64,000 nucleotides of DNA from Streptomyces sp. SID8352 (GTDB lineage Bacteria > Actinomycetota > Actinomycetes > Streptomycetales > Streptomycetaceae), in the NCBI RefSeq assembly GCF_009862265.1, contig NZ_WWGX01000035.1, positions 3,786-67,785 on the forward strand. Reading direction: 5' to 3'. The notes below the pieces were generated by a model. It was given only the letters and a program-made list of their open reading frames with translations. It was not told the DNA's origin and made no database searches. Shown here in pieces: positions 44,289-52,113 of this stretch. The translations under genes and the position numbers were made by a program. The first letter of the stretch is position 1. Each line of letters starts with the position of its first letter.

Positions 44289-45152
44289 CTACTCGTGCGC
44301 GGCCGGCTCCGTGTCCGGCGGCGGCGCGTCCCCCCTCCCGGCGGGACGGAGCAGCACCAGCAGCGCCGCCGACGCCGCCGCACCGGCCAGGACCAGCAGG
44401 ACCAGCCGGTCCGACACCGCCGCACCGGCACCGGACAGCCGTTGCTCCAGGGCGAACGCGGCATCGGCGCTCAGTACCGGCGGCAGTGCGGACGTGCCGT
44501 CGAAGACCAGGAACACCACCCCGAGCGCGATGAAGAACAGCCCGCCGGCAAGAGCCGTGCTGTGCAGGGCCACCGGCCCCACGGAGAAGGTCCGGCCCCG
44601 CAGCCAGCGCCTGCGGCCCAGATCGAACCGGTCCCACAGCGACGCCAGCACGAACATCGGAGCGGCCATGCCCAGGGCGTAGACGGCCAGCAGCACACCG
44701 CCGCGCAACGGGTCGCCGCCCACCGCGGCCACGGTGAGGACGCCGCCCAGGATCGGCCCCGCGCAGAACCCCGCCAGCCCGTACACCGAGCCCAGGGTGA
44801 ACACCGACAGGGCCGAACCCGAGCGGTGCCCGCCCGCGGCCCGTGTCATCCGGCGGGAGGCGAAGCCCAGCCCGGCGATCTGCGCCGCCCCCAGGGCGAT
44901 GACGGTCCATCCCGCCGCGGTCACGAGAACGTCCCGGTGACCGTAGAAGAGACGGCCGGCGAACGAGCCGGCCACACCGAGCGGGACGAGCGTCGTGCAC
45001 AGTCCGGCGTAGAACAGGCAGGTACGCGCCACCAGCCGGGTGCGGCCGGTGAACGAGTAGGCGAAGAAGGCCGGCAGCAGCAGCGCGCTGCACGGACTGA
45101 GCAGGGCCAGCAGTCCGCCGAGGAAGGCCACCGCCAGGCCGGTCCCGTTCAC
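44289..45152 (-). CDS. CcdA/DsbD-type membrane electron carrier
   Basis: 287 residues, about seven hydrophobic segments. The two redox cysteines are in place: LLALLSPCSALLLPAFFAYS in helix 1 and YGLAGFCAGPILGGVL in helix 4. CcdA-type proteins carry electrons across the membrane from thioredoxin to extracytoplasmic thiol proteins. The C-terminal tail is polar. GTG at 45152 overlaps the DsbA-like stop (GTGA), so the two are coupled, fitting a joint role in envelope disulfide handling. Confidence 0.87.
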   Translation of the reverse strand: MNGTGLAVAFLGGLLALLSPCSALLLPAFFAYSFTGRTRLVARTCLFYAGLCTTLVPLGVAGSFAGRLFYGHRDVLVTAAGWTVIALGAAQIAGLGFASRRMTRAAGGHRSGSALSVFTLGSVYGLAGFCAGPILGGVLTVAAVGGDPLRGGVLLAVYALGMAAPMFVLASLWDRFDLGRRRWLRGRTFSVGPVALHSTALAGGLFFIALGVVFLVFDGTSALPPVLSADAAFALEQRLSGAGAAVSDRLVLLVLAGAAASAALLVLLRPAGRGDAPPPDTEPAAHE

Positions 45153-45898
45153 CGCCCGGCCGCCTTCGCCGCCGCCTCGACCGCTTCCCGGAACACGGCG
45201 GTGGGCTGGGCCCCCAGGATCGGCCTGCCGTTGACCAGGAAGGCGGGAGTGCTGCTCACCCCGAGGCCGTAGCCCTCCTCCCGGTCCCGGCGCACGGCGT
45301 CGCGGGCCCCGGCGGAGGCCATGTCGGCGCGGAACCGCCCGATATCGGCGACTCCCGCCTCGCGGGCCATGGCGACGAGGTTCCCGGCGCCGAACGCGCC
45401 CGTACCGCGCTCACGCGGCTCGCCGTAGGCGATGTCGTGGAACTCCCAGAACCTGCCCTGCCGCCCGGCCGCCCAGGCGGCCAGGGCCGCCTGCTCGGAC
45501 TCCTTGCCGAAGAGGGGGAAGCTGCGCCATTCGATGCGCAGGACGCCCTTGTCCACGTACGAGCGCAGCAGTTCGGGCAGGGTCCCGCGGGCGAACCGGC
45601 CGCAGAACGGGCACTGGAAGTCGGAGTACTCGATCATGACCACGGGGGCGTCCGCCCGTCCGGTCGCCAGTGGGTCGGAGGCATCCCGGCGGGCGAGGGC
45701 GAGCACGCTCTCGTCGGCGGGCGCGGGGACGGCCTCCCCGGCCGGGGCCGCGGGCCCGTCGGCCCTTCCGCCGCGGTTTCCCGGACCGTCGAGGGTGAGG
45801 GCGAGGACAGCGGTCGCCGCCGCGGCGGCGAGGACCGCTGCCGCGCCGGCGGTCCGCCGGCGGCCGCGGCGGGACGGGGAGGGGGTGGATCCAGTCAT
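45149..45898 (-). CDS. DsbA-like secreted/anchored thioredoxin-fold protein
   Basis: 249 residues. A basic N-terminus and one membrane helix (AAAVLAAAAATAVLALTL) anchor it outside. The thioredoxin fold has active site YSDFQCPFCGRFARG and the cis-Pro loop SSTPAFLVNG. It belongs to the DsbA/BdbD type of thiol oxidoreductases. ATG 45898. Coupled to the CcdA-like gene, which suggests CcdA passes reducing power to it, that is, a reductase or isomerase role; an oxidase role is also possible. Confidence 0.88.
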   Translation of the reverse strand: MTGSTPSPSRRGRRRTAGAAAVLAAAAATAVLALTLDGPGNRGGRADGPAAPAGEAVPAPADESVLALARRDASDPLATGRADAPVVMIEYSDFQCPFCGRFARGTLPELLRSYVDKGVLRIEWRSFPLFGKESEQAALAAWAAGRQGRFWEFHDIAYGEPRERGTGAFGAGNLVAMAREAGVADIGRFRADMASAGARDAVRRDREEGYGLGVSSTPAFLVNGRPILGAQPTAVFREAVEAAAKAAGR

Positions 45899-45978
45899 GG
45901 GGGCACCTCAGATGTCGAGGAGGGCAGGGGAGCGCAAAGAGGGGGAAAGAGGGGGAGGGGAGGCCGCGGCGGCCGGGC

Positions 45979-46473
45979 TCAGACGGAGGCCGCGGCCGGG
46001 CACACGGTCTGGGAGGAGAGTCGGCGCAGCGCGGCTTCCGCCAGCAGCCCCGCCGAGAGGAGGGCCGCCAGCGGCTGCAGAGGGGCCCAGTAGCTCAGGG
46101 CACCGGACGTCCCGAGGAACAGGAGGACGAGTTTGTTGCAGACCGGGCAGCCGACGGCGAAGAACGACAGGACCCCGCCGACGGCTCCCAGCCGGGTGCT
46201 GTCAGCGGCCACCGGCCCGGGAGAGGGCGAGGTCCGGCGCACATAGGTGCTCAGGACGATGCCGGCGAGGAAGGAGGTGACGGCGAGAGCCGGATAGTTC
46301 CACCACTGCACGGGGACCGACCGGCCGAAGAGCGGGCTGGGCACCACCGCGGTGGGCACACCGACCAGGGCAGCCGTGGTCAGGGCACCGAGACCGGCCA
46401 CGGTCCACTGCCGGGACCGCCACCCGCGCAGTGCCGTACCCGCCCGGCGCCATGAGCGCGGGGAAGAGGACAT
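45979..46473 (-). CDS. Membrane protein with CPVC motif, thiol-redox neighbour
   Basis: 164 residues, about four hydrophobic helices. The notable motif is FFAVGCPVCNKLVLLFLGTS, a CxxC at the entrance of helix 3. Similar small proteins are often found beside DsbA/CcdA genes in actinomycetes, so it probably belongs to the same disulfide system. ATG 46473 with GGAG 9 bases upstream. It precedes the DsbA gene by about 80 bases and may be co-transcribed. Confidence 0.72.
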   Translation of the reverse strand: MSSSPRSWRRAGTALRGWRSRQWTVAGLGALTTAALVGVPTAVVPSPLFGRSVPVQWWNYPALAVTSFLAGIVLSTYVRRTSPSPGPVAADSTRLGAVGGVLSFFAVGCPVCNKLVLLFLGTSGALSYWAPLQPLAALLSAGLLAEAALRRLSSQTVCPAAASV

Positions 46474-46528
46474 GCTGAACAGCTCCGTTTTCCGAGGATT
46501 CAGGGACACGGCCAACGGGCCGGTCCGG

Positions 46529-46581
46529 GATCTTTCGTTCGGATCGGGCCCGCGAGCCCGGCATGATCCGAACGAGAGGCC
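46529..46581. terminator. Dispersed terminator-like palindrome, copy 1 (directly after a TAG stop)
   Basis: Arms GATCTTTCGTTCGGATC and GATCCGAACGAGAGGCC, with a GC-rich centre, form a long imperfect hairpin. It begins right after the TAG of the minus gene ending at 46582. A second copy, in inverse orientation, begins right after the TAG at 62203. Confidence 0.8.
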
Positions 46582-46965
46582 CTAGATCCGCAGAACGGAG
46601 TGGAGCGTCGTCGGGGGCGGCGGAGCCGGTCCGCCCGGCAGCACCCCGGGGCGCCGCGGCGGACCGGGCGCGCAACCGTCGTCCGGCAGGGCGGGGCCGG
46701 GCAGCGCCACCAGCGGTGAGGACCCCTCGGCCCGCTGCGCGCCGTGGTCGGCGACCGCCTTCCCGCCGCAGGGAGTGCTCCCCGCGTCCGGCGGTTCGAA
46801 GACGGCGGCACTGTGGACGCGGTCCTTGGCGGAGAGGGGCGCGGAGGGCTCCGAGCGGTCCGCGCGTCCAAGGACGCACAGCACGGACACCACGGCCACG
46901 AGCAGGGCGAGCGCACCGCAGAGACGGGCCCGAGCCCGCCCGCGTGCCACCCGCCCCATCATCAC
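46582..46965 (-). CDS. Small anchored or secreted protein, unknown function
   Basis: 127 residues. N-terminal basic stretch then one hydrophobic helix (LCGALALLVAVVSVLCVLG), so membrane-anchored or cleaved. The rest is Pro/Ala/Gly-rich with a single Cys (STPCGGKAVADHG) and the C-terminus PPTTLHSVLRI. No family recognised. Start ATG 46965 (two further ATGs follow at once). It is upstream of the CPVC membrane protein and separated from it by the dispersed palindrome, so probably a separate transcript. Confidence 0.55.
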   Translation of the reverse strand: MMMGRVARGRARARLCGALALLVAVVSVLCVLGRADRSEPSAPLSAKDRVHSAAVFEPPDAGSTPCGGKAVADHGAQRAEGSSPLVALPGPALPDDGCAPGPPRRPGVLPGGPAPPPPTTLHSVLRI

Positions 46966-47337
46966 TCCCGAACCGCATCCGTGGAAACGGCCACCCTAAG
47001 GCACCGCCCCGGGCCCGCGGCCACCCGGGCCGGTGCCCGTTTTGGCGGACCGCTGCCGGAGCACCCGGGCCCGCGCCCCGCACGGCGGCCGGGCGTGTTG
47101 TGCCGCTACCGCCGCCGCCCGCGTCCGGAAGCGGCCGCGAACCCCGGTCCGTTCCTGTCCTTCGTAGGACCGGAGCACCTCAGTATCCTCCGAACCGGAG
47201 CACGACCCGGAGCGGGGCGCTGCCTACAGTGACGGGAACAGCGCGGCCGGGTCTGCTGCCCCGCCCCCCGTGTGCCCCCGTTGTGGCGGGCGTCGCCAAG
47301 TCCGGCCTCGGTGAGGACCGGCAGAGAAAGGCGCAAA
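46966..47337. other. Promoter region of the ATPase-PucR unit
   Basis: A small hairpin GTCCT-TCGT-AGGAC (47157-47170) and two direct repeats ACCGGAGCAC (47169-47178 and 47194-47203, 25 bases apart) lie upstream of a possible -10 TACAGT at 47224-47229. They are candidate sites for the PucR protein encoded two genes on. The first part also carries the promoter of the minus-strand gene starting at 46965. Nothing else seen. Confidence 0.45.
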
Positions 47338-48114
47338 ATGGAAAATTCCCAGGCCGTGGTGAGTCTGCGCGGAGTCGGCAAGAGCTTCGGTGCCTCCCAG
47401 GTGCTGAAGGACGTCGACCTGGACGTCGCGGCCGGAGAGAACGTGTGCGTCATCGGGCCGAGCGGTTCCGGGAAGTCCACGCTGCTCCGCTGCTGCAACC
47501 TGCTGGAAATACCCGACACCGGGGAAGTCCGCCTCGGCGGCACGCGCTACCACCCCCTCCCCCGGGGCGGCCGGCGCTCCACGGCGCTTCGCGAACTGCG
47601 CAGCCGCACCGCGATGGTCTTCCAGAGCTTCGAACTGTTCCCGCACCTCAGCGCTGAGCAGAACGTGGCCCTGGCCCCGATCAGGGTGAGCGGCCTCGGC
47701 AAGGAAGAAGCCCTGCACCGGGCGCGGGTCCTGCTCGAACGCGTCGGCCTGGGCGCGTTCGCCCAGGCGCGGCCCGCCACGCTCTCGGGCGGGCAGCAGC
47801 AGCGGGTGAGCATTGCCCGGGCGATGGCGGTGGAGCCGGAGGTGCTGCTCTTCGACGAGCCGACCTCCGCCCTCGACCCGGAGATGGTCGGTGAGGTGCT
47901 GGGGATCATGCGGGAGCTCGCCGCCACCGGGGCCACCATGATCGTGGTGACCCATGAGATGCGGTTCGCGCGTGATGTGGCGTCCCGGGTCGTGGTGATG
48001 GACCGGGGGGAGATCGCCGAGGCCGGGCCCGTCGACCAGGTCTTCGAGGCGCCGCGGCACCCGCGGACCAAGCGGTTCCTCCAGTCCGTCGCCCAGTCGA
48101 GCCAGGCAGTGTGA
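47338..48114 (+). CDS. Polar-amino-acid-type ABC transporter ATPase (GlnQ-like)
   Basis: 258 residues. Walker A VIGPSGSGKSTLLRC, signature LSGGQQQRVSIARAM, Walker B VLLFDEPTSALD and His-loop MIVVTHEMRFARDV, as in amino-acid importers. No permease adjoins it; the matching binding protein and two permeases are at 55.7-58 kb, after a degradative operon, so the transporter seems split. ATG 47338 with AAAGG 6 bases upstream. Confidence 0.9.
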   Translation: MENSQAVVSLRGVGKSFGASQVLKDVDLDVAAGENVCVIGPSGSGKSTLLRCCNLLEIPDTGEVRLGGTRYHPLPRGGRRSTALRELRSRTAMVFQSFELFPHLSAEQNVALAPIRVSGLGKEEALHRARVLLERVGLGAFAQARPATLSGGQQQRVSIARAMAVEPEVLLFDEPTSALDPEMVGEVLGIMRELAATGATMIVVTHEMRFARDVASRVVVMDRGEIAEAGPVDQVFEAPRHPRTKRFLQSVAQSSQAV

Positions 48115-48118
48115 CGCC

Positions 48119-49927
48119 GTGCCGTCCCCGGAGGAGCACCCGTCCGGGCCCCTGGGGCCCGGACCGGTACCGGGAGATCACGAGGTCGAGGCACTGCGCC
48201 GCATCGCCGCGACGGTCAACTCCAACCTGGAGCTGAGCGCGGTTCTGGACGCGATCGTCTCGGCGGTGTCGGCGTTCACCGAGTGGCAGCTGTGCTGGGT
48301 CACCGCGCTGGACGTGCCGGCCGGGGTCGCCGAAGTGATCGCCCGCGAGGACCGGCTCACCTACTCGGGCGACAGCCAGCAGCGGATCTGGCCGATCGAG
48401 GGGATCCCGGCACGCGATCTCATCGGCGGCACCGGCCCGATCGTCGTGGACGACGCACAGCAGTCGCCCTACCGCTTCTACGCCGACGACGCCCGCAGAC
48501 GCGGATACCGGTGCGGCGTCCTCCTGCCGCTTCGGGAACCGTACCTGGACGGTCGTCCCCTGGTGCTCGCGGTCCAGCGCCGCACCGCCGGCCAGGTCGG
48601 CGACCGGGCGCTGGCGTTCCTGGAAGCCGTGGCCGACCTGTCCTCGGTCGCCCTGGCCAACGCGGGCAAAGTCGCCGACGAACAGCGCAACATAGCCGAA
48701 CTGGTGCGCGCCACCGCCACGCTGCGCACCGGGCTGGCCGCCACCCTGGAGGGCCGGGACGGCGAGGAGATCCTCGCCGCCGTCGCGGACACGCTGGACG
48801 TCGCCATCGTCGTGGCCCACCACAATCTCGCGCCGATGTTCGTGGCCGCCGGGCAGAGCTGGCCGCCGCCCGGGAAGGGCGCCGCGGACTACGCGGCCCT
48901 GGCCCGGGACGAGATCCGGCGGCAGCAGGGCACACGGGGACACGGCGCGTCCCCGGACGTCCCGCCACCGGTGCGGGTGAAGGTCACCGAACTGCTGCCC
49001 GGGTCCGAGCGGCGCCTGTGGGCGTGCGTGCTGCGCCGCGGTGCGGTGACCAGGGTGGAGACCGCGCTGGACTCGCTGGTCAACGTCGCTGTCGGAATAG
49101 TGGTGGGGCGGTCGCTGCTGGCCACCGCCGCCCAGGACAAGGAGACGGACACGGCGCTGGCCGAACTGGTCCGGCGCTCCCCTTCCGACCCGCTGGCGCT
49201 GCGAGTGCGGCTGGCCGCTCTCGGGCTGCCGCCGCCCGTACGCTGCCGGGTGGTGCGGATCTCGGCCCGGTCACCGGTCGACACGGACCTGCGCCGTGTG
49301 CTCAGCGACGTGCACAGCGTCCTGCGGTCCCGGCGGGTGAGCGGAGTCGTCGTGGGATGGGTGGACAGCAGCGTGGTGATGGTGCTGCCGGACACCGGTG
49401 ACGACCACCGTGAGGCGGTCGCCGCGATCCGCGGGATGCTGCACGGAGTCGCCGGGATCGGAACGGCGCTGACGGTGGCGATGAGCGCGCCGGGGGAGGT
49501 GCCGGCGGACGGGGCGCGCATGTGGGCCGAGTGCGAGACGCTCACCCTGGCCGGCGTCGCCGGCGGCGGGGACGTCATCGCCTACGAGGGGTTCGGCGCG
49601 CTGGCGTTCCTGCTCAGCGCCTGCCGGGACGGAGAGGCGAACCGGTTCGTCGAGGCCCGGCTCGGCGAACTGCGCCGCTACGACACCGAGCACTCCGGCT
49701 CGCTCGTCGGGACCCTGGAGGTCTTCCTCCAGTGCTCGGCGCGTTTCCAGGAGACCGCCCGGGCGCTGTGCGTGCACGTGTCGACCCTGCGGTACCGGCT
49801 GGACCGCATCACCGAAGTCCTGGGCGTGGATCTCAAGGATCCCGACGAACGCTTCTCCCTGGCCCTCGCATGCCGCCTCATGCGCATGGTCGAGGCGTCC
49901 GGCACCCCCGGCGGAAAACACCTGTAG
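48119..49927 (+). CDS. GAF-containing PucR/CdaR-type regulator
   Basis: 602 residues. Region 25-195 reads as a GAF sensor (LELSAVLDAIVSAVSAFTEW, GIPARDLIGGTGPIVVDDAQ, GVLLPLREPYLDGRPLVLAV), then a GGDEF-like central region and a C-terminal PucR/CdaR helix-turn-helix (QETARALCVHVSTLRYRLDR). GTG 48119, four bases after the ATPase stop, so co-transcribed. It is well placed to control the operon starting at 50152. Confidence 0.86.
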   Translation: MPSPEEHPSGPLGPGPVPGDHEVEALRRIAATVNSNLELSAVLDAIVSAVSAFTEWQLCWVTALDVPAGVAEVIAREDRLTYSGDSQQRIWPIEGIPARDLIGGTGPIVVDDAQQSPYRFYADDARRRGYRCGVLLPLREPYLDGRPLVLAVQRRTAGQVGDRALAFLEAVADLSSVALANAGKVADEQRNIAELVRATATLRTGLAATLEGRDGEEILAAVADTLDVAIVVAHHNLAPMFVAAGQSWPPPGKGAADYAALARDEIRRQQGTRGHGASPDVPPPVRVKVTELLPGSERRLWACVLRRGAVTRVETALDSLVNVAVGIVVGRSLLATAAQDKETDTALAELVRRSPSDPLALRVRLAALGLPPPVRCRVVRISARSPVDTDLRRVLSDVHSVLRSRRVSGVVVGWVDSSVVMVLPDTGDDHREAVAAIRGMLHGVAGIGTALTVAMSAPGEVPADGARMWAECETLTLAGVAGGGDVIAYEGFGALAFLLSACRDGEANRFVEARLGELRRYDTEHSGSLVGTLEVFLQCSARFQETARALCVHVSTLRYRLDRITEVLGVDLKDPDERFSLALACRLMRMVEASGTPGGKHL

Positions 49928-50151
49928 CAAAAGCAGCAGGCAAACCGAAAAAATCGTCGGAAACAAAGGAAGGAATGCCGCGGGGGAGAGCGGTAGCGTC
50001 ATCCGTGTCGCACACCGACAGATTTCCCCGGAACGGACCGGAACCATAGGGCATTCCGTTCGGACATGCCGGTCCGGCTTCCCGGAAAATCCAGTCGGCC
50101 CTTCCGCGCCATATCGCGACGCGGACCCAGAATCGTAGTCATTGGACGCAC
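49928..50151. promoter_or_regulatory. Promoter region of the monooxygenase operon
   Basis: AT-richer than its neighbours, especially 49928-49975, which is adenine-rich. An inverted repeat GAACGGA (50031-50037) / TCCGTTC (50055-50061), with a nested GACCGG/CCGGTC pair (50036-50041, 50069-50074), could bind the adjacent PucR-type regulator. No consensus promoter boxes are convincing. Confidence 0.45.
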
Positions 50152-51246
50152 ATGGAACTCGGGCTTTTCCTTTCCTACCAAGTAAATTCCGACGAGCACC
50201 TCGACGGCCTCTTCGGGCGCATGGTCGAGTACGCCGTCCGGGCCGACGAGAGCGGCTTCACCCGGGTCTGGACGCCGGAACACCACCTCGTGCAGTTCCT
50301 TCCCTCCCCCTCGGCCCTGCTCACCGCCGTGCACGTCGGGCAGCACGTCCGGTGCCGGGTGGGCACCGCGGTCGTCGTGCTCCCCTTCCACCAGCCCGTG
50401 CAGCTCGCGGGTGAGATCTCCGCGGCCGACCACGCCCTGGGCGGACGGCTCGACCTCGGCGTCGCACGAGGCGCCTACCGCTACGAGTTCGAGAAGTTCG
50501 GCCTGCCCTTCCAGGACAGCCGTGAGCACTTCATCGAGAACCTGGAAGCCGTCGAACGGCTGCTGCGCACCGAGGACGGGCCGTCCAGCCACTCCGGGCG
50601 CTTCGCCTCCTTCGACGACGTGTACGTGTGGCCCCGCCCCGTGCAGCGGCCGATGCCCCCGGTGTGGATGGGCGTGCAGCACCCGGCGGGCGTGGAGGAC
50701 GCGGCCCGCCGCGGTTACGACGTCCTCAACTCCCTGTTCTTCTGGGACGACGACCACATGCGCGACGTCGCCGGGGCGTTTCACCGCGGGAAGGCCCAGT
50801 CCGGCCGGGACGACACCAGGCTGGGAGTCACCCGCTACGCCTTTCTCACACAGGACGACCGGGAGACGGAAAGGCGTATCGAGAACGTTCTGGAGGGCTG
50901 GCGCATCCATGCCCAGCTCCACGATTTCACACAGAACGCCGACCCCCTCGGCCGGGTCCTCCCGGCGCCCCAGGAAAACGAGCCCACGGTGGATGAACTG
51001 CGCGACCGCCTCTTCATCGGCACCCGCGCGGAAATAGAGCAGAAGCTGCGTCGCTACCGCGATGCCGGAGTGGACCTGATCAACCTCAATCTGGTGGCGA
51101 ACGCGTCCCGCGAATCCACCCTGGAGACGATCACCGCGTTCGGATCCGCTCTGCGCGCGGTCAACGGCGGGACGAACGGGAGCCCGGCGGACGGGACAGC
51201 GCGTGAGGAGGCTGACGGCCATGTCGGTCATGCCCCTGTCCGGTGA
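50152..51246 (+). CDS. Luciferase-like flavin-dependent monooxygenase
   Basis: 364 residues, LLM TIM barrel: FLSYQVNSDEHLDGLFGRMV, GFTRVWTPEHHLVQFLPSPS (bacterial luciferase-type substrate side), VGTAVVVLPFHQPVQLAGEI, GRLDLGVARGAYRYEFEKFG, and the C-terminal GTRAEIEQKLRRYRDAGVDL. It uses reduced FMN from a partner reductase, encoded next, to oxidise an organic substrate. ATG 50152. First gene of a nine-gene operon. Confidence 0.87.
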   Translation: MELGLFLSYQVNSDEHLDGLFGRMVEYAVRADESGFTRVWTPEHHLVQFLPSPSALLTAVHVGQHVRCRVGTAVVVLPFHQPVQLAGEISAADHALGGRLDLGVARGAYRYEFEKFGLPFQDSREHFIENLEAVERLLRTEDGPSSHSGRFASFDDVYVWPRPVQRPMPPVWMGVQHPAGVEDAARRGYDVLNSLFFWDDDHMRDVAGAFHRGKAQSGRDDTRLGVTRYAFLTQDDRETERRIENVLEGWRIHAQLHDFTQNADPLGRVLPAPQENEPTVDELRDRLFIGTRAEIEQKLRRYRDAGVDLINLNLVANASRESTLETITAFGSALRAVNGGTNGSPADGTAREEADGHVGHAPVR

Positions 51247-51748
51247 CAGCAGGCACGCCTGCGCCCCGGCCGCCGAGCCGGAGGCGACCGCCCATGAGTT
51301 CAAGCAACTCGCCGGATCATTCCTGACCGGGGTCGCGGTGACCACCGCGCACGACGACGGCGACGACTACGGGTGCACCGTCAGCTCGCTGGCCAGTGTG
51401 AGCCTCGACCCACCCCTGCTGATGGTGTGCCTGGACCAGAGGTCGACGACCCTGCGGGCCATCGAGCGCACCGGACGGTTCGCGGTGAGCCTGCTCGCCC
51501 GGGACCCCCAGGCCGCCCGCACCGCACTGGCCTTCGCCCGGCCCGGTCAGGACGCCTTCGAACAGGTGGACATGGTGCGGCTGCCGTCCGGCCTGGCGGT
51601 CAGCCCGGCGGCCGTGGCACAGGCGGAACTGGTCGTCCGGGAACGGTACGAGGGCGGTGACCACGTGATCGTGCTCGGCACGCCGGTATGGGTCTCGGTG
51701 TCCGACGGGGACCCCCTGGCCTACTGGAGAGCGAGGTTCCTGCCATGA
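51221..51748 (+). CDS. Flavin reductase (FMN-binding split-barrel)
   Basis: 175 residues, flavin reductase-like fold: FKQLAGSFLTGVAVTTAHDD, GCTVSSLASVSLDPPLLMVC, GRFAVSLLARDPQAARTAL and DHVIVLGTPVWVSVSDGDPL. Presumably supplies reduced flavin to the preceding luciferase-like enzyme. ATG 51221 has GAGGAGG 9 bases upstream and starts inside the end of that gene (26-base overlap). Confidence 0.87.
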   Translation: MSVMPLSGDSRHACAPAAEPEATAHEFKQLAGSFLTGVAVTTAHDDGDDYGCTVSSLASVSLDPPLLMVCLDQRSTTLRAIERTGRFAVSLLARDPQAARTALAFARPGQDAFEQVDMVRLPSGLAVSPAAVAQAELVVRERYEGGDHVIVLGTPVWVSVSDGDPLAYWRARFLP

Positions 51749-52113
51749 CCGCGGACCGCCCCGCCGCGCGGGAAGCCGACTGGAACGGCGACTGGAGCGC
51801 ACTCACCCGCGAGATCGTCTTCGACCGGATCTGGTCCCGGACCGGTCTGACCACCCGTGAACGGCGCCTGGTGACCATCGCGCTGCTGACCGCCTCCGGC
51901 GCCGACTCGGCCGCGGCCTTCCACCTCCGCGCGGGCATCCGGGACGGCATCCCCGCCGACGATCTCTACGAACTGGCCGTGCACACCGCCGTGTACGCGG
52001 GATGGGCCACCGGGGGACGGGGCATCGCCCTGCTGCGCTCCGCCGTGGAGGAAACGGCGGCGGAGGAAGACACCGCGCGAAAGCCCGCAACGAGTGAGGA
52101 GCCGGCCCGGTGA
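51745..52113 (+). CDS. Carboxymuconolactone-decarboxylase-like protein
   Basis: 122 residues, AhpD/CMD-like helical fold: REIVFDRIWSRTGLTTRERR, LVTIALLTASGADSAAAFHL, GIRDGIPADDLYELAVHTAV. The Cys pair of AhpD is absent, so it is probably a decarboxylase or lyase-type member, not a peroxidase. ATG 51745 overlaps the reductase stop (ATGA). Confidence 0.72.
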   Translation: MTADRPAAREADWNGDWSALTREIVFDRIWSRTGLTTRERRLVTIALLTASGADSAAAFHLRAGIRDGIPADDLYELAVHTAVYAGWATGGRGIALLRSAVEETAAEEDTARKPATSEEPAR

